Below, piece after piece: positions 35,380-44,439 of a DNA stretch of 64,000 nucleotides. Position numbers and translations under genes: made by a program. The notes under the pieces were generated by a model. That model did not search any database. It saw only the letters and a list, made by a program, of their open reading frames with translations, and had not been told where the DNA came from. This DNA is from Muribaculaceae bacterium Isolate-002 (NCI) (lineage in GTDB: Bacteria; Bacteroidota; Bacteroidia; Bacteroidales; Muribaculaceae): the NCBI GenBank assembly GCA_004102805.1, contig SCEG01000001.1, positions 93,462 to 157,461 of the forward strand, written 5' to 3'. Position 1 is the first letter of the stretch; each line of letters starts with the position of its first letter.

Positions 35380-35970
35380 GTGCCACTTGATATTTTCTAT
35401 GTCGGCTTCAAACTGCATCTGCTATGTAACGAAAAAGGAGAGCTGATCAACTTTGTACTGACACGCGCCAATGTGGACGACCGCAATGAGGCAGTCATCG
35501 ACACGCTGACTGACAGTGTGTTTGGAAAACTATACGCTGACAAGGGATATATATCGCAGTCTCTTTTCGGGCATCTTTGGGATGAGGGCATACATATTGT
35601 GACAGGTCTTCGCTCGAACATGAAACAGCGTCTCATGCCGTTCTATGACAGGATGATGCTTCGTAAAAGGAGCATCATCGAATCCATAAACGACATGCTG
35701 AAGAATGTGGCGCAGCTCGTCCACTCCCTCCATCGTAGTGTACACAACTTCCTCATGAACCTGCTTGCGGCAATGGGGGCGTATTGTTTCTTCGCCACAA
35801 AGCCGGAAGTGAACTTCGACTTTGAGGTACCCGAGTCAAGCGGGCAGCTTGTCCTCTGGGATTAACAACACCAAACGGTACAAATAAATCAGGCGACCTT
35901 GAAAGGCCGCCCAATACTCGATGTCTTTTGCTTGGTTGAAAATCATAAAGTTCTTATTCCGAACTCGCGT
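35380..35970 (+). mobile_element. IS982-family transposase remnant, right-end fragment
   Basis: A 161-residue open frame (35380-35865) matches the C-terminal half of IS982-type DDE transposases: FKLHLLCNEKGELINFVLT, LYADKGYISQSLF (second catalytic Asp) and KRSIIESINDMLKN (Glu). The N-terminal half with the first Asp is missing, so it is not active. The last bases to about 35970 resemble an IS end fused to the downstream enzyme remnant. No intact left end was found. Inverted repeats of about 10 bp flank 35340-35386 but do not prove an IS boundary. Confidence 0.82.
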
Positions 35971-36472
35971 CAATAATGCCCATGGCTGGGGTAATAATGG
36001 AGACTGGAAGTCGGTATTGCCGGAGCATTCGACCGAGATATATTCCTGGGCGATGAATAATCACTGGCACACCAATTTCCCGCAGACGCAGGAGGGTAAA
36101 GTGACTTTCGCCTACCGTATGATGCCTCACGGTGCGCTTGACGTGGCGTCGGTCAACCGTTTCGGCATGGAGCAGGCTCAGCCCCTTGTGCATGTCCTTG
36201 CCAAAAATGCATCTGAAATCAAAGCTCCGGTGGCAATCGACAACCCAAATGTGGTGGTGTCGGTCGTGAAAGACGGCGGTGACGGAAAATCGATGATTGT
36301 ACGCCTGCGTTCGGTGTCAGACAAGGAGGAGCAGGTCAATGTGTCATATCCTCGCGCAACTCCGTCAGGAAGCTATATATGTGAACGGGAGGAAGAGCCA
36401 TCTTCAGAGTTTGACGGGGCTCTCAGCATGCCACCTTACGGCATGGCGACATTGCTGTTGAAATGGCAATAA
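35969..36472 (+). pseudogene. C-terminal stump of a GH38-type alpha-mannosidase
   Basis: An open frame begins inside the IS remnant (a Met at 35921), but the mannosidase-like portion starts near 35969. The string SWAMNNHWHTNFP followed by TQEGKVTFAYRMMPHG matches the conserved C-terminal beta domain of GH38 mannosidases, which contacts the catalytic core. The whole catalytic domain with its zinc and nucleophile is missing, so the product cannot be an active mannosidase. The likely history is insertion of the IS followed by deletion of the 5' part. It ends 9 bases before a strong hairpin. Confidence 0.72.
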
Positions 36473-36480
36473 TACGGATA

Positions 36481-36526
36481 AACATGACAACGCCCGCAAA
36501 TGCAAATTTGCGGGCGTTGTCATGTT
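36481..36526. terminator. Perfect 21-bp hairpin with a GCAA tetraloop
   Basis: Arms 36481-36501 and 36506-36526 are exact complements around GCAA, a stable GNRA loop. It lies between the GH38 remnant and the converging SDR gene, so it probably stops transcription from both sides; only short T runs follow. Confidence 0.88.
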
Positions 36527-36538
36527 TATATGCCGGTT

Positions 36539-37225
36539 TCAAATGAAATGACGAAGGATAAAATTGGCGATGCGCCATCTTTTTGTCACGATGCGGAGTT
36601 TTTTCTTGCGTTGTATCGCTTTGACAATCTGTGATGTGACTGCGGGCAGTGGCATTACCCAGAACAGACCGTCGCCTTTTGCCATTCTTGTGTCGACAAG
36701 TCCGGGGCGTATTTCTGTTACAGTTATGCCTGTTCCCTTGGCCTTTTTTATGAGCGACCGCGTATAATTGATCTGATAGGCCTTCGATGCGCTGTATGAC
36801 GGGGCTATAGGCGTCGGGTTGAGGCCGCCTATCGATGTCACAGTCACCAGATGTCCGTAGCCCTGACGCTCGAAAATGCTATAGGTGGCATTGGCGGCAT
36901 CTGTCCATCCTGCAACGTTGACTGATATTGTAGCCCGCTCGATTTCGATATCCAGTTGAGGATTTAACTCTCCAATGCCGGCGCATATAATCGCAAGGTC
37001 GATAACGGCAAATTCGGAATTTACCGATGCGATTGCGGTTTCAAGCGAGGTGTGGTCGGATATGTCGCAGCATATCGCCAAAGTGTGGTTCGGACGGGCA
37101 TTTTCCATCTGTTGTAAAAGCTCTTCGCGTCGGGCGAGCACTGCCACGCGATTGCCATCCGAAGCGTAATGTTTCCACAGTTCCCGGCCGATGCCGGATG
37201 AGGCTCCTATTATCAGTATGTTCAT
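36539..37225 (-). CDS. Short-chain dehydrogenase/reductase
   Basis: 228 residues, Rossmann fold. The cofactor motif GASSGIG lies at the N-terminus, with a catalytic Ser in TSIGG and Tyr/Lys in PSYSASKAY. It oxidises or reduces an alcohol/ketone with NAD(P). Substrate not predictable. It begins one base after the rsgA stop and is probably translated with rsgA. Confidence 0.88.
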   Translation of the reverse strand: MNILIIGASSGIGRELWKHYASDGNRVAVLARREELLQQMENARPNHTLAICCDISDHTSLETAIASVNSEFAVIDLAIICAGIGELNPQLDIEIERATISVNVAGWTDAANATYSIFERQGYGHLVTVTSIGGLNPTPIAPSYSASKAYQINYTRSLIKKAKGTGITVTEIRPGLVDTRMAKGDGLFWVMPLPAVTSQIVKAIQRKKKLRIVTKRWRIANFILRHFI

Positions 37226-37226
37226 G

Positions 37227-38168
37227 TTAATATGGCTTGCGGTATTTGTCGGGATTTGAATCCTCGAGAATGCTGAGATAGGAGTTGTAGCGCGACTGTG
37301 ATATCAGGCCTTCTTCGAGGGCCTTTATTACGGCGCAATGCGGTTCGTGGGTGTGGGTGCAGTTGTTGAAGCGGCAGTCGGCGCCGAATTTGAATATCTC
37401 GGGAAAGAAATGCGACACCTCATGCTCGTCCATCTCAATGGTGCCGAACCCGCGTACGCCCGGAGTGTCAATGATATATCCGCCGCTTTCGCCCGGCAAT
37501 TGAAACATCTCGGAGAATGTGGTTGTGTGCGTGCCTGTGTCATGCACTTCCGATATGGCTGCGGTGCGGAGGTCGAGTCCGGGTATAAGGTCGTTGATGA
37601 GTGTGGTCTTGCCTACACCCGAATTGCCTGAGATAAGAGTCGTCTTTCCTTCAAGCCCGGTGCGTAGCGTTTCGATGCCGTCACCGTTTTTGGCTGATGT
37701 CGTTATGACGTGATAGCCGATTGATTCATACAGGTATTTTACAGCTTCAAGAAGCTCCATGTCTTCCGGATCAGTCAGCAGATCGGTTTTGTTGATTACG
37801 ATTATGGCGGGCACACGATAGGCTTCGGCTGTAGCGAGGAAGCGGTCGATGAATGTCAGCGAAGTGGTAGGGTGTGCGAGCGTGACGATTAGAAGGGTCT
37901 GGTCGAGGTTTGACGCAAGTATATGAGACTCTTTCGACAGATTGCTTGCGCGGCGTATTATGTAATTCTTACGCGGAAGTATTTCTGTGATAAATGCAGT
38001 GCCCGACTCGTTTACTGTTATCTTTACGCGGTCGCCCACGGCAATAGGGTTGGTGGAGCGTATTCCCTTGAGCCTGAAATTGCCCTTTATCTTGCAGTCG
38101 ATTTCTGGGCCGTCGTCAGTGCGTACGACATACCAACTGCCTGTATTCTTTATAACTGATGCTTCCAT
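37227..38168 (-). CDS. rsgA: Ribosome small-subunit assembly GTPase RsgA
   Basis: 313 residues. An N-terminal OB-fold (about 1-70) is followed by a circularly permuted GTPase domain: NKTD (G4), [12 protein letters not shown] (G1), DTPG (G3). The C-terminal zinc finger has [14 protein letters not shown]. It checks late 30S assembly. Length and order match the family. It is upstream of the SDR on the same strand. Confidence 0.96.
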   Translation of the reverse strand: MEASVIKNTGSWYVVRTDDGPEIDCKIKGNFRLKGIRSTNPIAVGDRVKITVNESGTAFITEILPRKNYIIRRASNLSKESHILASNLDQTLLIVTLAHPTTSLTFIDRFLATAEAYRVPAIIVINKTDLLTDPEDMELLEAVKYLYESIGYHVITTSAKNGDGIETLRTGLEGKTTLISGNSGVGKTTLINDLIPGLDLRTAAISEVHDTGTHTTTFSEMFQLPGESGGYIIDTPGVRGFGTIEMDEHEVSHFFPEIFKFGADCRFNNCTHTHEPHCAVIKALEEGLISQSRYNSYLSILEDSNPDKYRKPY

Positions 38169-38348
38169 TAAAATATCATTTTTCCATAAATGAAACCAAA
38201 ATTAAGCATTTTGGTTGAGATAAAAAAGACTTTTTGTGCAAAATTTCAAATTGTTGATTGTTAGCGCGTTGCGGTCTTTTGTTTTCTTTTTGTGCTGATT
38301 TACTGATAAATAAAACTGTTAAAATGTGTAATTATAACGAAAAAGTGT

Positions 38349-38356
38349 TATTTTTG
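38349..38356 (+). promoter_or_regulatory. -7 box for the DUF2582 gene
   Basis: TATTTTTG fully matches TAnnTTTG, 63 bases before the ATG at 38420; the expected upstream TTTG box is only partly present, so confidence is moderate. Confidence 0.45.
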
Positions 38357-38419
38357 CAGAAAAATGAACCAAATTCAATTATTATTTATTATAACTGTAG
38401 TATTAATTTAACTTAGAAA

Positions 38420-38638
38420 ATGATGAACGTAGAAGTCATTGGCGCATGGGCAGGACTCGTATGGAATGCACTCGCTGACGCTCAGACTCTGGGTGTAAAA
38501 CAGCTCAAGAAAATCACCAAACTGAAAGAAAAAGAATTGTATGCTGCTCTCGGCTGGCTTGGTCGTGAAAACAAAATCACCATCCAGGATGACCCCGAAG
38601 ATGAGAAGGAATTACTTATCTCTCTCGTTCAGGAATAA
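38420..38638 (+). CDS. DUF2582 winged-helix protein
   Basis: 72 residues. The family is a small winged helix-turn-helix domain: VEVIGAWAGLVWNALAD (helix 1), then LGVKQLKKITKLKEKELYAALGWL (recognition region). It may bind DNA or a protein. Met1 and Met2 are both possible starts. A strong hairpin follows at 38673-38717. Confidence 0.85.
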   Translation: MMNVEVIGAWAGLVWNALADAQTLGVKQLKKITKLKEKELYAALGWLGRENKITIQDDPEDEKELLISLVQE

Positions 38639-38672
38639 TACAAGTTCTTTCAATTATCCTATCAACTCAACT

Positions 38673-38717
38673 AAAAGCGAAATCGACATTCGGAATATGG
38701 ATGCCGATTTCGCTTTT
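38673..38717. terminator. Terminator after the DUF2582 gene
   Basis: A 13-bp perfect stem (38673-38685 with 38705-38717) encloses a 19-base loop, with a T-rich end on the plus strand. It lies between converging genes. Confidence 0.8.
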
Positions 38718-38750
38718 TTAATTGCCGTTATCTTATGATGAGCCGGAGCT

Positions 38751-39587
38751 TCACAGGCCTACAAGCGCTTTGATGCGTGCGGGGTTGGCGCCGAGACTGA
38801 TTGCCCGGTCGGCGTCGGCCCGGGCATCGTCGGCGCAGTATCGCTTTTTGTTGAGAATCGCACGGCACAGGTAGAGCTCGGAATAGCCGGCATCGAGGTC
38901 AAGTCCGTCGGCAATATCCTCAGATGCGTCGACAAGGCGGTCGAGCTGCAGGGCGCACAGCGCCCTGCCTGCATAATATTCCGCTTGCGGTTGTGCTCTT
39001 ATCAGGCGTGTATAATATGAAACGGCATTTTCGAAGTTTTCCGTGATGGTGTAGAATGTTGCCATAGCAATGAGGGTATCCTCGTTGTCAGGCGACAGGC
39101 TTTCACGTTTTTGCAAGTCAAACAGGGCGTCCTCGAAGTTGCCGCTGTAAAGATATATCAGACCTCTGTAGAGATAAGTGTCGGAATAGGTCGAATCAAG
39201 ATGTTCGATATTGTCATAGTCATTCACGGCATCGGCGATGCGTCCCATCGAGGTGTATACTTTCGCTCTGTTGGCAAGAATTGTGACCGATGCCGGAGCC
39301 GAATCGTGGGCCAGAGTCAGCGTGGCAGCGGCAAGAGAGTCGTTGCCGGCGTAGTAGCGTATCATACCGAGATTTGACAGCAGCATTGCGGCTGTGGCTT
39401 TATCGTCGTTTGTCTCGAGGGCTTTCACGATGAGCGAGTCGGCTGTATGCCATTGCTGTGCGGCCACCGATCTGTCGATATCACTCCATATCGACTGCAT
39501 GTTGTCAGCGGGAATTTCTGCAAATGACGGGCAAGCCGCGAGGATTGCCGTAAGAAATATATATAATGTTCTATAGTTTAAACACAT
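38751..39587 (-). CDS. Secreted TPR-repeat protein
   Basis: 278 residues with a signal peptide (about 1-23) ending PSFAEIPADN. The rest is about five TPR-like helical pairs (for example DSLIVKALETNDDKATAAMLLSNLGMIRYYAGN, IADAVNDYDNIEHLDSTYSDTYLYRGLIYLYSGN). It is a protein-protein interaction scaffold, probably in the periplasm. No specific partner is suggested. Confidence 0.8.
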   Translation of the reverse strand: MCLNYRTLYIFLTAILAACPSFAEIPADNMQSIWSDIDRSVAAQQWHTADSLIVKALETNDDKATAAMLLSNLGMIRYYAGNDSLAAATLTLAHDSAPASVTILANRAKVYTSMGRIADAVNDYDNIEHLDSTYSDTYLYRGLIYLYSGNFEDALFDLQKRESLSPDNEDTLIAMATFYTITENFENAVSYYTRLIRAQPQAEYYAGRALCALQLDRLVDASEDIADGLDLDAGYSELYLCRAILNKKRYCADDARADADRAISLGANPARIKALVGL

Positions 39588-39664
39588 ATTGATATTTGAC
39601 TTGGATGTGGATTTGTTGCGTTGAAAAATTATGTCGCAAAGTTAGATATTTTTAATTGAAATTA

Positions 39665-39696
39665 TTTGTAAGAAAACTATAATTGAGTTAATTTTG
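39665..39696 (+). promoter_or_regulatory. Promoter of the HU/SPOR gene, near-leaderless
   Basis: TTTG (39665-39668), 20 bases, TAATTTTG (39689-39696), ideal match. The ATG is at 39702, so the transcript would start at about the start codon, which predicts a leaderless or near-leaderless mRNA. Confidence 0.65.
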
Positions 39697-39701
39697 TATC
39701 G

Positions 39702-40703
39702 ATGAACCACGTTATCCGACATATTGAATATCTTGTGCATCGGCACGACTGTGTCGTTCTGCCAAAATGGGGCGCTTTTATTGCTGATTATCAGCCTGCT
39801 TGTTTTGATGAAACACTCGGTCTGATGTATCCGCCTCGGCGTGAACTGTCGTTCTGCGCAAGTGTTGACTACAATGACGGACTTCTTGCGTCGTCAATCG
39901 CGCGCAAAGAGGCGATTTCTTTCGCCCGTGCGTCGCGCATTGTTGAGGAAGAGCTCGCTGCCATGAAGCACCAGCTTGAATTTGACGGAGAAATCTCGCT
40001 TGGAAAAGTCGGTCGTTTCATACGGCAGGATAATGTATCGGTAATATTCGAGCCCTCGGGGGTGCAGTCGCATGTCGGTAACTGCGGTTTTGAGGCTCTT
40101 TCAATCAAGCCGTTGCTCAGCAAAGTGAAGGAAGAGGCTATAACTGCCGGACGTATAGAGGCATCGCACCGCGGTCGTCTGTCGCGTATCGGTCTGAGAG
40201 CTGTAAGAGCGGCTGCAGCGGTGGCAGTGGCCGTGGCAGTTTCAGTTGCGTTGCTGCGCCCTTCGTTCAACCGCAACGATGATATGGCTTCGATTGCTCC
40301 AGTGATGTCACAGAAATCGTCGCAGGCTTCGATTATGCCGTCGATAGGAGAGGAGCGGACGCTGAATATCATGGTGCCTGATGAAAGCCGTGATGATGTG
40401 GCTGAAATGCAGTCGTCTGAAACGGTTGATGCTGTCGCTGACGTTGCAGTTGAGGCAGTGCCGGCTGTGCGTCTTGATGCGTCAGACCGTTATTGTCTTG
40501 TAGTGGCTTCGCTTCAGTCAATGTCGCAGGCTGAAAAGTTTGTGAAAGAGCACAGCGACGTGGAGCTTGGCATACTTGAGAAAGATGGCAAGTACAGGGT
40601 CTATGCGGCAACGGGAAGCACTACTAATGAAGCACTCCGGGCAAAAGACGATGATGAGATCGGACGCAGGTTTGCCGATGCGTGGGTGTGCTCGATGCGC
40701 TGA
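39702..40703 (+). CDS. HU-CCDC81-type/SPOR membrane protein
   Basis: 333 residues. Residues 1-118 are an IHF/HU-like domain of the CCDC81 type (LVHRHDCVVLPKWGAFIADY; LEFDGEISLGKVGRFIR). A hydrophobic helix (about 167-185) is followed by a low-complexity linker and a C-terminal SPOR-type domain (about 262-333; YCLVVASLQSMSQAEKFV and YRVYAATGS). That arrangement predicts a cytoplasmic HU fold and a periplasmic peptidoglycan-binding SPOR. It may tie chromosome or septum to cell wall; the function is inferred, not known. Confidence 0.85.
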   Translation: MNHVIRHIEYLVHRHDCVVLPKWGAFIADYQPACFDETLGLMYPPRRELSFCASVDYNDGLLASSIARKEAISFARASRIVEEELAAMKHQLEFDGEISLGKVGRFIRQDNVSVIFEPSGVQSHVGNCGFEALSIKPLLSKVKEEAITAGRIEASHRGRLSRIGLRAVRAAAAVAVAVAVSVALLRPSFNRNDDMASIAPVMSQKSSQASIMPSIGEERTLNIMVPDESRDDVAEMQSSETVDAVADVAVEAVPAVRLDASDRYCLVVASLQSMSQAEKFVKEHSDVELGILEKDGKYRVYAATGSTTNEALRAKDDDEIGRRFADAWVCSMR

Positions 40704-40726
40704 TTTTATTTCTTAATATTACATAT

Positions 40727-41266
40727 ATGGATTCATTGCATGAACTGCTCGTCAGACGACGCAGCATACGTCGCTATAAAAATGAACCGCTCGACGCCGA
40801 GTCGGTAAAACTCATTCTGGAAGCCGGACTTATGGCTCCGACATCTAAAAATTCGCGTGCATGGCAGTTTGTGGCCGTCGATGACAGGAATATGCTCGAA
40901 CGTCTGAGCCAGTGCAAACCTGCAGGCGCTCATCCGATAGCCAAAGCCGCTTTGGCCGTTGCGGTTGCAGTGGATGCAACAAAATCGGAAGCATGGATTG
41001 AAGATGCGTCAGCTGCTGCGTCATATATGCAGCTTCAGGCCGCTGATCTCGGTATAGGTTCATGCTGGATTGAAGTCAGAGACCGGTATCAGACCGACGG
41101 CACTCCCGCCAACGAATATGTGCAGGAATTGCTCGGAATTCCGGAAGAGATATCAGTGGTGTGTATTCTGACATTCGGTTATCCCGACGAAGAGCGTCGT
41201 CCATGTGACACATCGAAACTTCATTGGGAAAACGTGCATATCGGTTGTTATAAAGCCAATGATTAA
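40727..41266 (+). CDS. Nitroreductase-family flavoprotein
   Basis: 179 residues from the ATG at 40727. The N-terminal RRSIRRYKNEPLD is the FMN phosphate-binding signature; SCWIEVRDRY and VCILTFGYPDEERRP complete the flavin site. It reduces nitro or other electrophiles with NAD(P)H. It heads an operon of four genes with tight overlaps. The physiological substrate is unknown. Confidence 0.9.
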   Translation: MDSLHELLVRRRSIRRYKNEPLDAESVKLILEAGLMAPTSKNSRAWQFVAVDDRNMLERLSQCKPAGAHPIAKAALAVAVAVDATKSEAWIEDASAAASYMQLQAADLGIGSCWIEVRDRYQTDGTPANEYVQELLGIPEEISVVCILTFGYPDEERRPCDTSKLHWENVHIGCYKAND

Positions 41267-42041
41267 GACGTGCGTGGTAATCGGGTCGGGGAATGTGGCC
41301 ACACATCTTGCCCGCGCGCTCGCTCCGCATATCGAGATAAAACAGATTTTCAGCCGGAATATCGGTCATGCACGCGAGTTGGCGGCTTCCATATCTCCGG
41401 CATGCAATGCTGTTGATGAAGCCGATGCTGTGTGTCGCGATGCCGACCTCTATCTGATGGCGGTGACTGACGACAGTATAGCCGCTCTGACAGAGAGTAT
41501 CAAGTGGTGCGGTAACGGAATATGGGTGCATACGTCAGGAAGTGTCGACGCCGGAGTCTTCGAAAGGCGCCGGTCGCGTTACGGTGTGTTTTATCCGCTA
41601 CAGACTTTTTCAAAGAGTAAACCGGTAGACATGAGTCAGGTGCCATTGTTTGTCGAGGCAAACGAGGAGCGCACGGCAGAAGAGCTGCAGGCGCTTGCAT
41701 CGAAAATCAGCGGACGAGTTAGCCGGCTTGATTCAGAGGGTCGCCGCCGATTGCACATTGCGGCGGTGTTCGCTTGCAATTTTGTGAATTATATGTGGAC
41801 TGTGGCCGACCGTCAGCTGCGAATGTGCGGCACCGATATCCATGCGCTCGATCCGTTGTTGCGCGAGACAATCGAAAAAATATCATCTCTTTCGCCTGCC
41901 GAGGCGCAGACCGGGCCCGCACGTCGTGGCGACACTCATGTCATGGAGCGTCATATCGCCATGCTTGACGAGGCTGATGCCCGACTTTATGAACTGATAT
42001 CATGCCAAATATATAATACATATCATCATGAGCAAGATTGA
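41259..42041 (+). CDS. Rossmann/DUF2520 dehydrogenase-like protein
   Basis: 260 residues from the ATG at 41259, overlapping the nitroreductase by 8 bases. The nucleotide site is VVIGSGNVATHLARAL (about 5-20); the C-terminal DUF2520 helical domain (about 125-260) contains YPLQTFSK and RRRLHIAAVFACNFVNYMW. The family resembles ProC/ApbA-type reductases, but its substrate is unknown. Confidence 0.85.
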   Translation: MIKTCVVIGSGNVATHLARALAPHIEIKQIFSRNIGHARELAASISPACNAVDEADAVCRDADLYLMAVTDDSIAALTESIKWCGNGIWVHTSGSVDAGVFERRRSRYGVFYPLQTFSKSKPVDMSQVPLFVEANEERTAEELQALASKISGRVSRLDSEGRRRLHIAAVFACNFVNYMWTVADRQLRMCGTDIHALDPLLRETIEKISSLSPAEAQTGPARRGDTHVMERHIAMLDEADARLYELISCQIYNTYHHEQD

Positions 42042-42552
42042 TTATGACCTGTCGAAAATAAAAGCGTTTGTATTTGATGTGGATGGTGTGCTCTCGCCGT
42101 CGACAGTGCCTATGGGTTCAGACGGGGCACCGATGCGTATGGTCAACGTGAAAGACGGTTATGCAATGCAGCTTGCCGTGAAACATGGCTATAAGTTTGC
42201 CATCATTACCGGTGGCTACAGTGATGCTATAGCGTTGAGATATAAGGCTCTTGGCATAAATGATGTGTTCATGGGGTCATCAATGAAGCTGCCAATTCTT
42301 CAGAAATGGCTCGCCGACAACAGTCTGGATGCATTGGAAGTGGTATTTGTAGGCGATGACATCCCTGATCATGACTGCATGCGCACTGTCGGACTGCCAG
42401 TGGCTCCTGCCGATGCCGACATTGATATAAAGGGGATTGCCCGCTATATATCTCCGGTGAAAGGCGGATACGGAGTGGCACGTGACATCATAGAGGAAGT
42501 AATGAAGGCGCAGGGGCAATGGATGTCGACCGAGAAGGCTTTCGGCTGGTAA
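42028..42552 (+). CDS. KdsC-type HAD phosphatase
   Basis: 174 residues, the short C0-capless HAD form of the KdsC family. Motif I is FDVDGVLSP with Asp17 and Asp19; motif II ITGG; motif IV VGDDIPD. KdsC removes phosphate from Kdo-8-P in LPS synthesis; without kdsA or kdsB next to it, the exact substrate stays open. It overlaps DUF2520 by 14 bases. Confidence 0.85.
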   Translation: MSKIDYDLSKIKAFVFDVDGVLSPSTVPMGSDGAPMRMVNVKDGYAMQLAVKHGYKFAIITGGYSDAIALRYKALGINDVFMGSSMKLPILQKWLADNSLDALEVVFVGDDIPDHDCMRTVGLPVAPADADIDIKGIARYISPVKGGYGVARDIIEEVMKAQGQWMSTEKAFGW

Positions 42553-42571
42553 TTCTTAGATACAGATACTT

Positions 42572-43138
42572 ATGAAAAAAATATTGTTGGGGAGCGGGTC
42601 GCCGCGCCGCAGGGAACTGTTGACGATGATGGATATTGATTTTGAGACTGTCAGACTGAACGATGTCGAAGAGATATATCCCGGCGAACTCAGAGCGGAA
42701 GAAGTTCCCGCTTATCTGTCGCGCCTCAAAGCGCAAAGCTATGAAATCGAACCGGACACATTGCTTATCACAGCGGATACAGTTGTGATAATCGACGGGG
42801 AGATACTCGGTAAACCGCACACCGAAGCCGAAGCTGTAGCGATGCTTCGCCGGCTGTCGGGCGCCCGGCATAAAGTGATTACCGGAGTGTCGCTTACAAC
42901 TACTGATGGAATATATACTTTCGACGAAGTCACTATAGTAGAGTTCGATGAATTGTCGGATGCCGACATCATTTCTTACGTGGAGAAATACCGGCCACTC
43001 GACAAGGCCGGTTCATACGGCATACAGGAATGGATCGGTCTTACAGGTATCAAAAAAATCGACGGCTGCTTTTACAATGTAATGGGACTTCCAACCCGCA
43101 CTCTCTACCGCACCCTCAAAAAACTAAATCTGATCTGA
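42572..43138 (+). CDS. maf: Maf-type nucleotide pyrophosphatase
   Basis: 188 residues. LGSGSPRRRELL is the Maf signature, with LITADTVVIIDGEILGKP containing the catalytic Asp. It hydrolyses non-canonical nucleoside triphosphates such as dTTP/UTP or modified forms and is linked to septum inhibition in Bacillus. It follows the KdsC-like gene by 19 bases in the same direction. Confidence 0.94.
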   Translation: MKKILLGSGSPRRRELLTMMDIDFETVRLNDVEEIYPGELRAEEVPAYLSRLKAQSYEIEPDTLLITADTVVIIDGEILGKPHTEAEAVAMLRRLSGARHKVITGVSLTTTDGIYTFDEVTIVEFDELSDADIISYVEKYRPLDKAGSYGIQEWIGLTGIKKIDGCFYNVMGLPTRTLYRTLKKLNLI

Positions 43139-43149
43139 GGATATATTGT

Positions 43150-44310
43150 TTAAACCGCTGAATGGTCGATACGCAAAGTGATGGTGAAATAGGGGTTTGG
43201 CGGAACAAGCGACAAAGTGCCTGAAACGAGACGGTTGGCCGAGTCGAAACGCGGAATATCTGTTTCTGACGGATGATTGTCTGACTTGTTGCCGGTGTAG
43301 GTGACGTTCATTTTGCCCGTTTTGTCAGGCGCGATTATGTCGCGGGCAAGGCAAAGGGCTACGTAACCCATCGTGTAGCGCAGGTTCAGCTCGATGCAAG
43401 GGGCTATGGCGTATGTTCCGTCAGAATTTTTGTGTACCATCATGTCGATGCCGCACACTCCGTTGTAAGCGTCACCGATAAGTTCTGTAAGGATGTTTTC
43501 AAGCGAATGTTTCAGCTGTTCAAGATGCTGATGTCCGACATATCTGCCGATCAGATCCGAAAGATGGCTTTCAGATGCAATCAGATTGCCGGCATAATTG
43601 CCTGTGGACTGTGTGTCGAAAACAGAGAGACCGATGTATTTCGCCCCATCATTTCCTATATTGAAAAGCATTGCGAAATCAATGATTTTGTCAAGCATTT
43701 GTTCAATCATCACGCTTCCCTGATTTTTTATTATTCCTTCGGCAAGGCTGAGCATCCGTGCGGTATCCATCTTTTCCGAGTAGATGACTCCGCGTCCGCT
43801 TGATGACCACGGCGATTTCATGACTACACGGTTGTGCGCGTCAAGATAGCTGCGTAAAGATGCGATGTCTGAAAACTCAACCGGCAATGTGGCTTTCATC
43901 CCCGTTTCCAATAGTTTACGGTTGATTGTGACTGACGTACGGCGGTGTGATAGAGCGCGTATACGTTCGATTTGCTGCGGGTCAGGCATGATGTTGCGGC
44001 TGATGCCTGTGCGGGCGAGATTTTCAACGATGGCATGCGACCAACCCCACGGACATACGTGGCCGACACGGCTGATATTGCCGGGAGTCAGTATCGTGAT
44101 TTCCTTCTTTAAGATATCCGACATGCTGTCAAGCCACTCGGCATCTGTCGTGTTTTCGGTGCAAACCATATCGCCGGGTTTGGCAATCCATGCCGGAAGC
44201 ATCGCCCCGTGATTGCGCAGAAGCATAGCATTGCGCGGAGGGGTGAAATATCTGAGATTATTGCCAAGTGCTATATCATTTTCGGGATTGAATATCCAAA
44301 GCGAGTCCAT
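43150..44310 (-). CDS. Unknown ATP-grasp-like protein
   Basis: 386 residues, no signal peptide. Family not identified by name. An ATP-grasp-like core is suggested by VVMKSPWSSSGRGV (Lys and Gly-rich loop), QGSVMIEQML, and APCIELNLRYTMG (Glu/Asn metal ligands). The N-terminal WIFNPENDIALGNN recurs in this Bacteroidetes-specific group. If correct it joins a carboxylate to an amine using ATP. The partner substrates are unknown. It converges on maf with only 11 bases between stops. Confidence 0.6.
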   Translation of the reverse strand: MDSLWIFNPENDIALGNNLRYFTPPRNAMLLRNHGAMLPAWIAKPGDMVCTENTTDAEWLDSMSDILKKEITILTPGNISRVGHVCPWGWSHAIVENLARTGISRNIMPDPQQIERIRALSHRRTSVTINRKLLETGMKATLPVEFSDIASLRSYLDAHNRVVMKSPWSSSGRGVIYSEKMDTARMLSLAEGIIKNQGSVMIEQMLDKIIDFAMLFNIGNDGAKYIGLSVFDTQSTGNYAGNLIASESHLSDLIGRYVGHQHLEQLKHSLENILTELIGDAYNGVCGIDMMVHKNSDGTYAIAPCIELNLRYTMGYVALCLARDIIAPDKTGKMNVTYTGNKSDNHPSETDIPRFDSANRLVSGTLSLVPPNPYFTITLRIDHSAV

Positions 44311-44383
44311 GCGGTTGTTTATGACTGAAATCTATTGCAAAATTAGCAATTTTTCAACATTATATGTCATTTATCAACAGGTG

Positions 44384-44415
44384 TTGCGGGTGTTTTTCAT
44401 AAATGATTAACTTTG
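44384..44415 (+). promoter_or_regulatory. Promoter of mutL
   Basis: TTG (44384-44386), 21 bases, TAACTTTG (44408-44415), 24 bases before the ATG at 44440. Confidence 0.62.
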
Positions 44416-44439
44416 TCATGCGATCCAACAAATCATACT

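Noticed and set aside
35340..35386. Inverted copies of about 10 bp at the left edge of the IS982 remnant, considered as the IS left end
   Set aside because: They contain a G-T pair and a loop of 29 bases and do not match the sequence at the right junction; no target duplication found.
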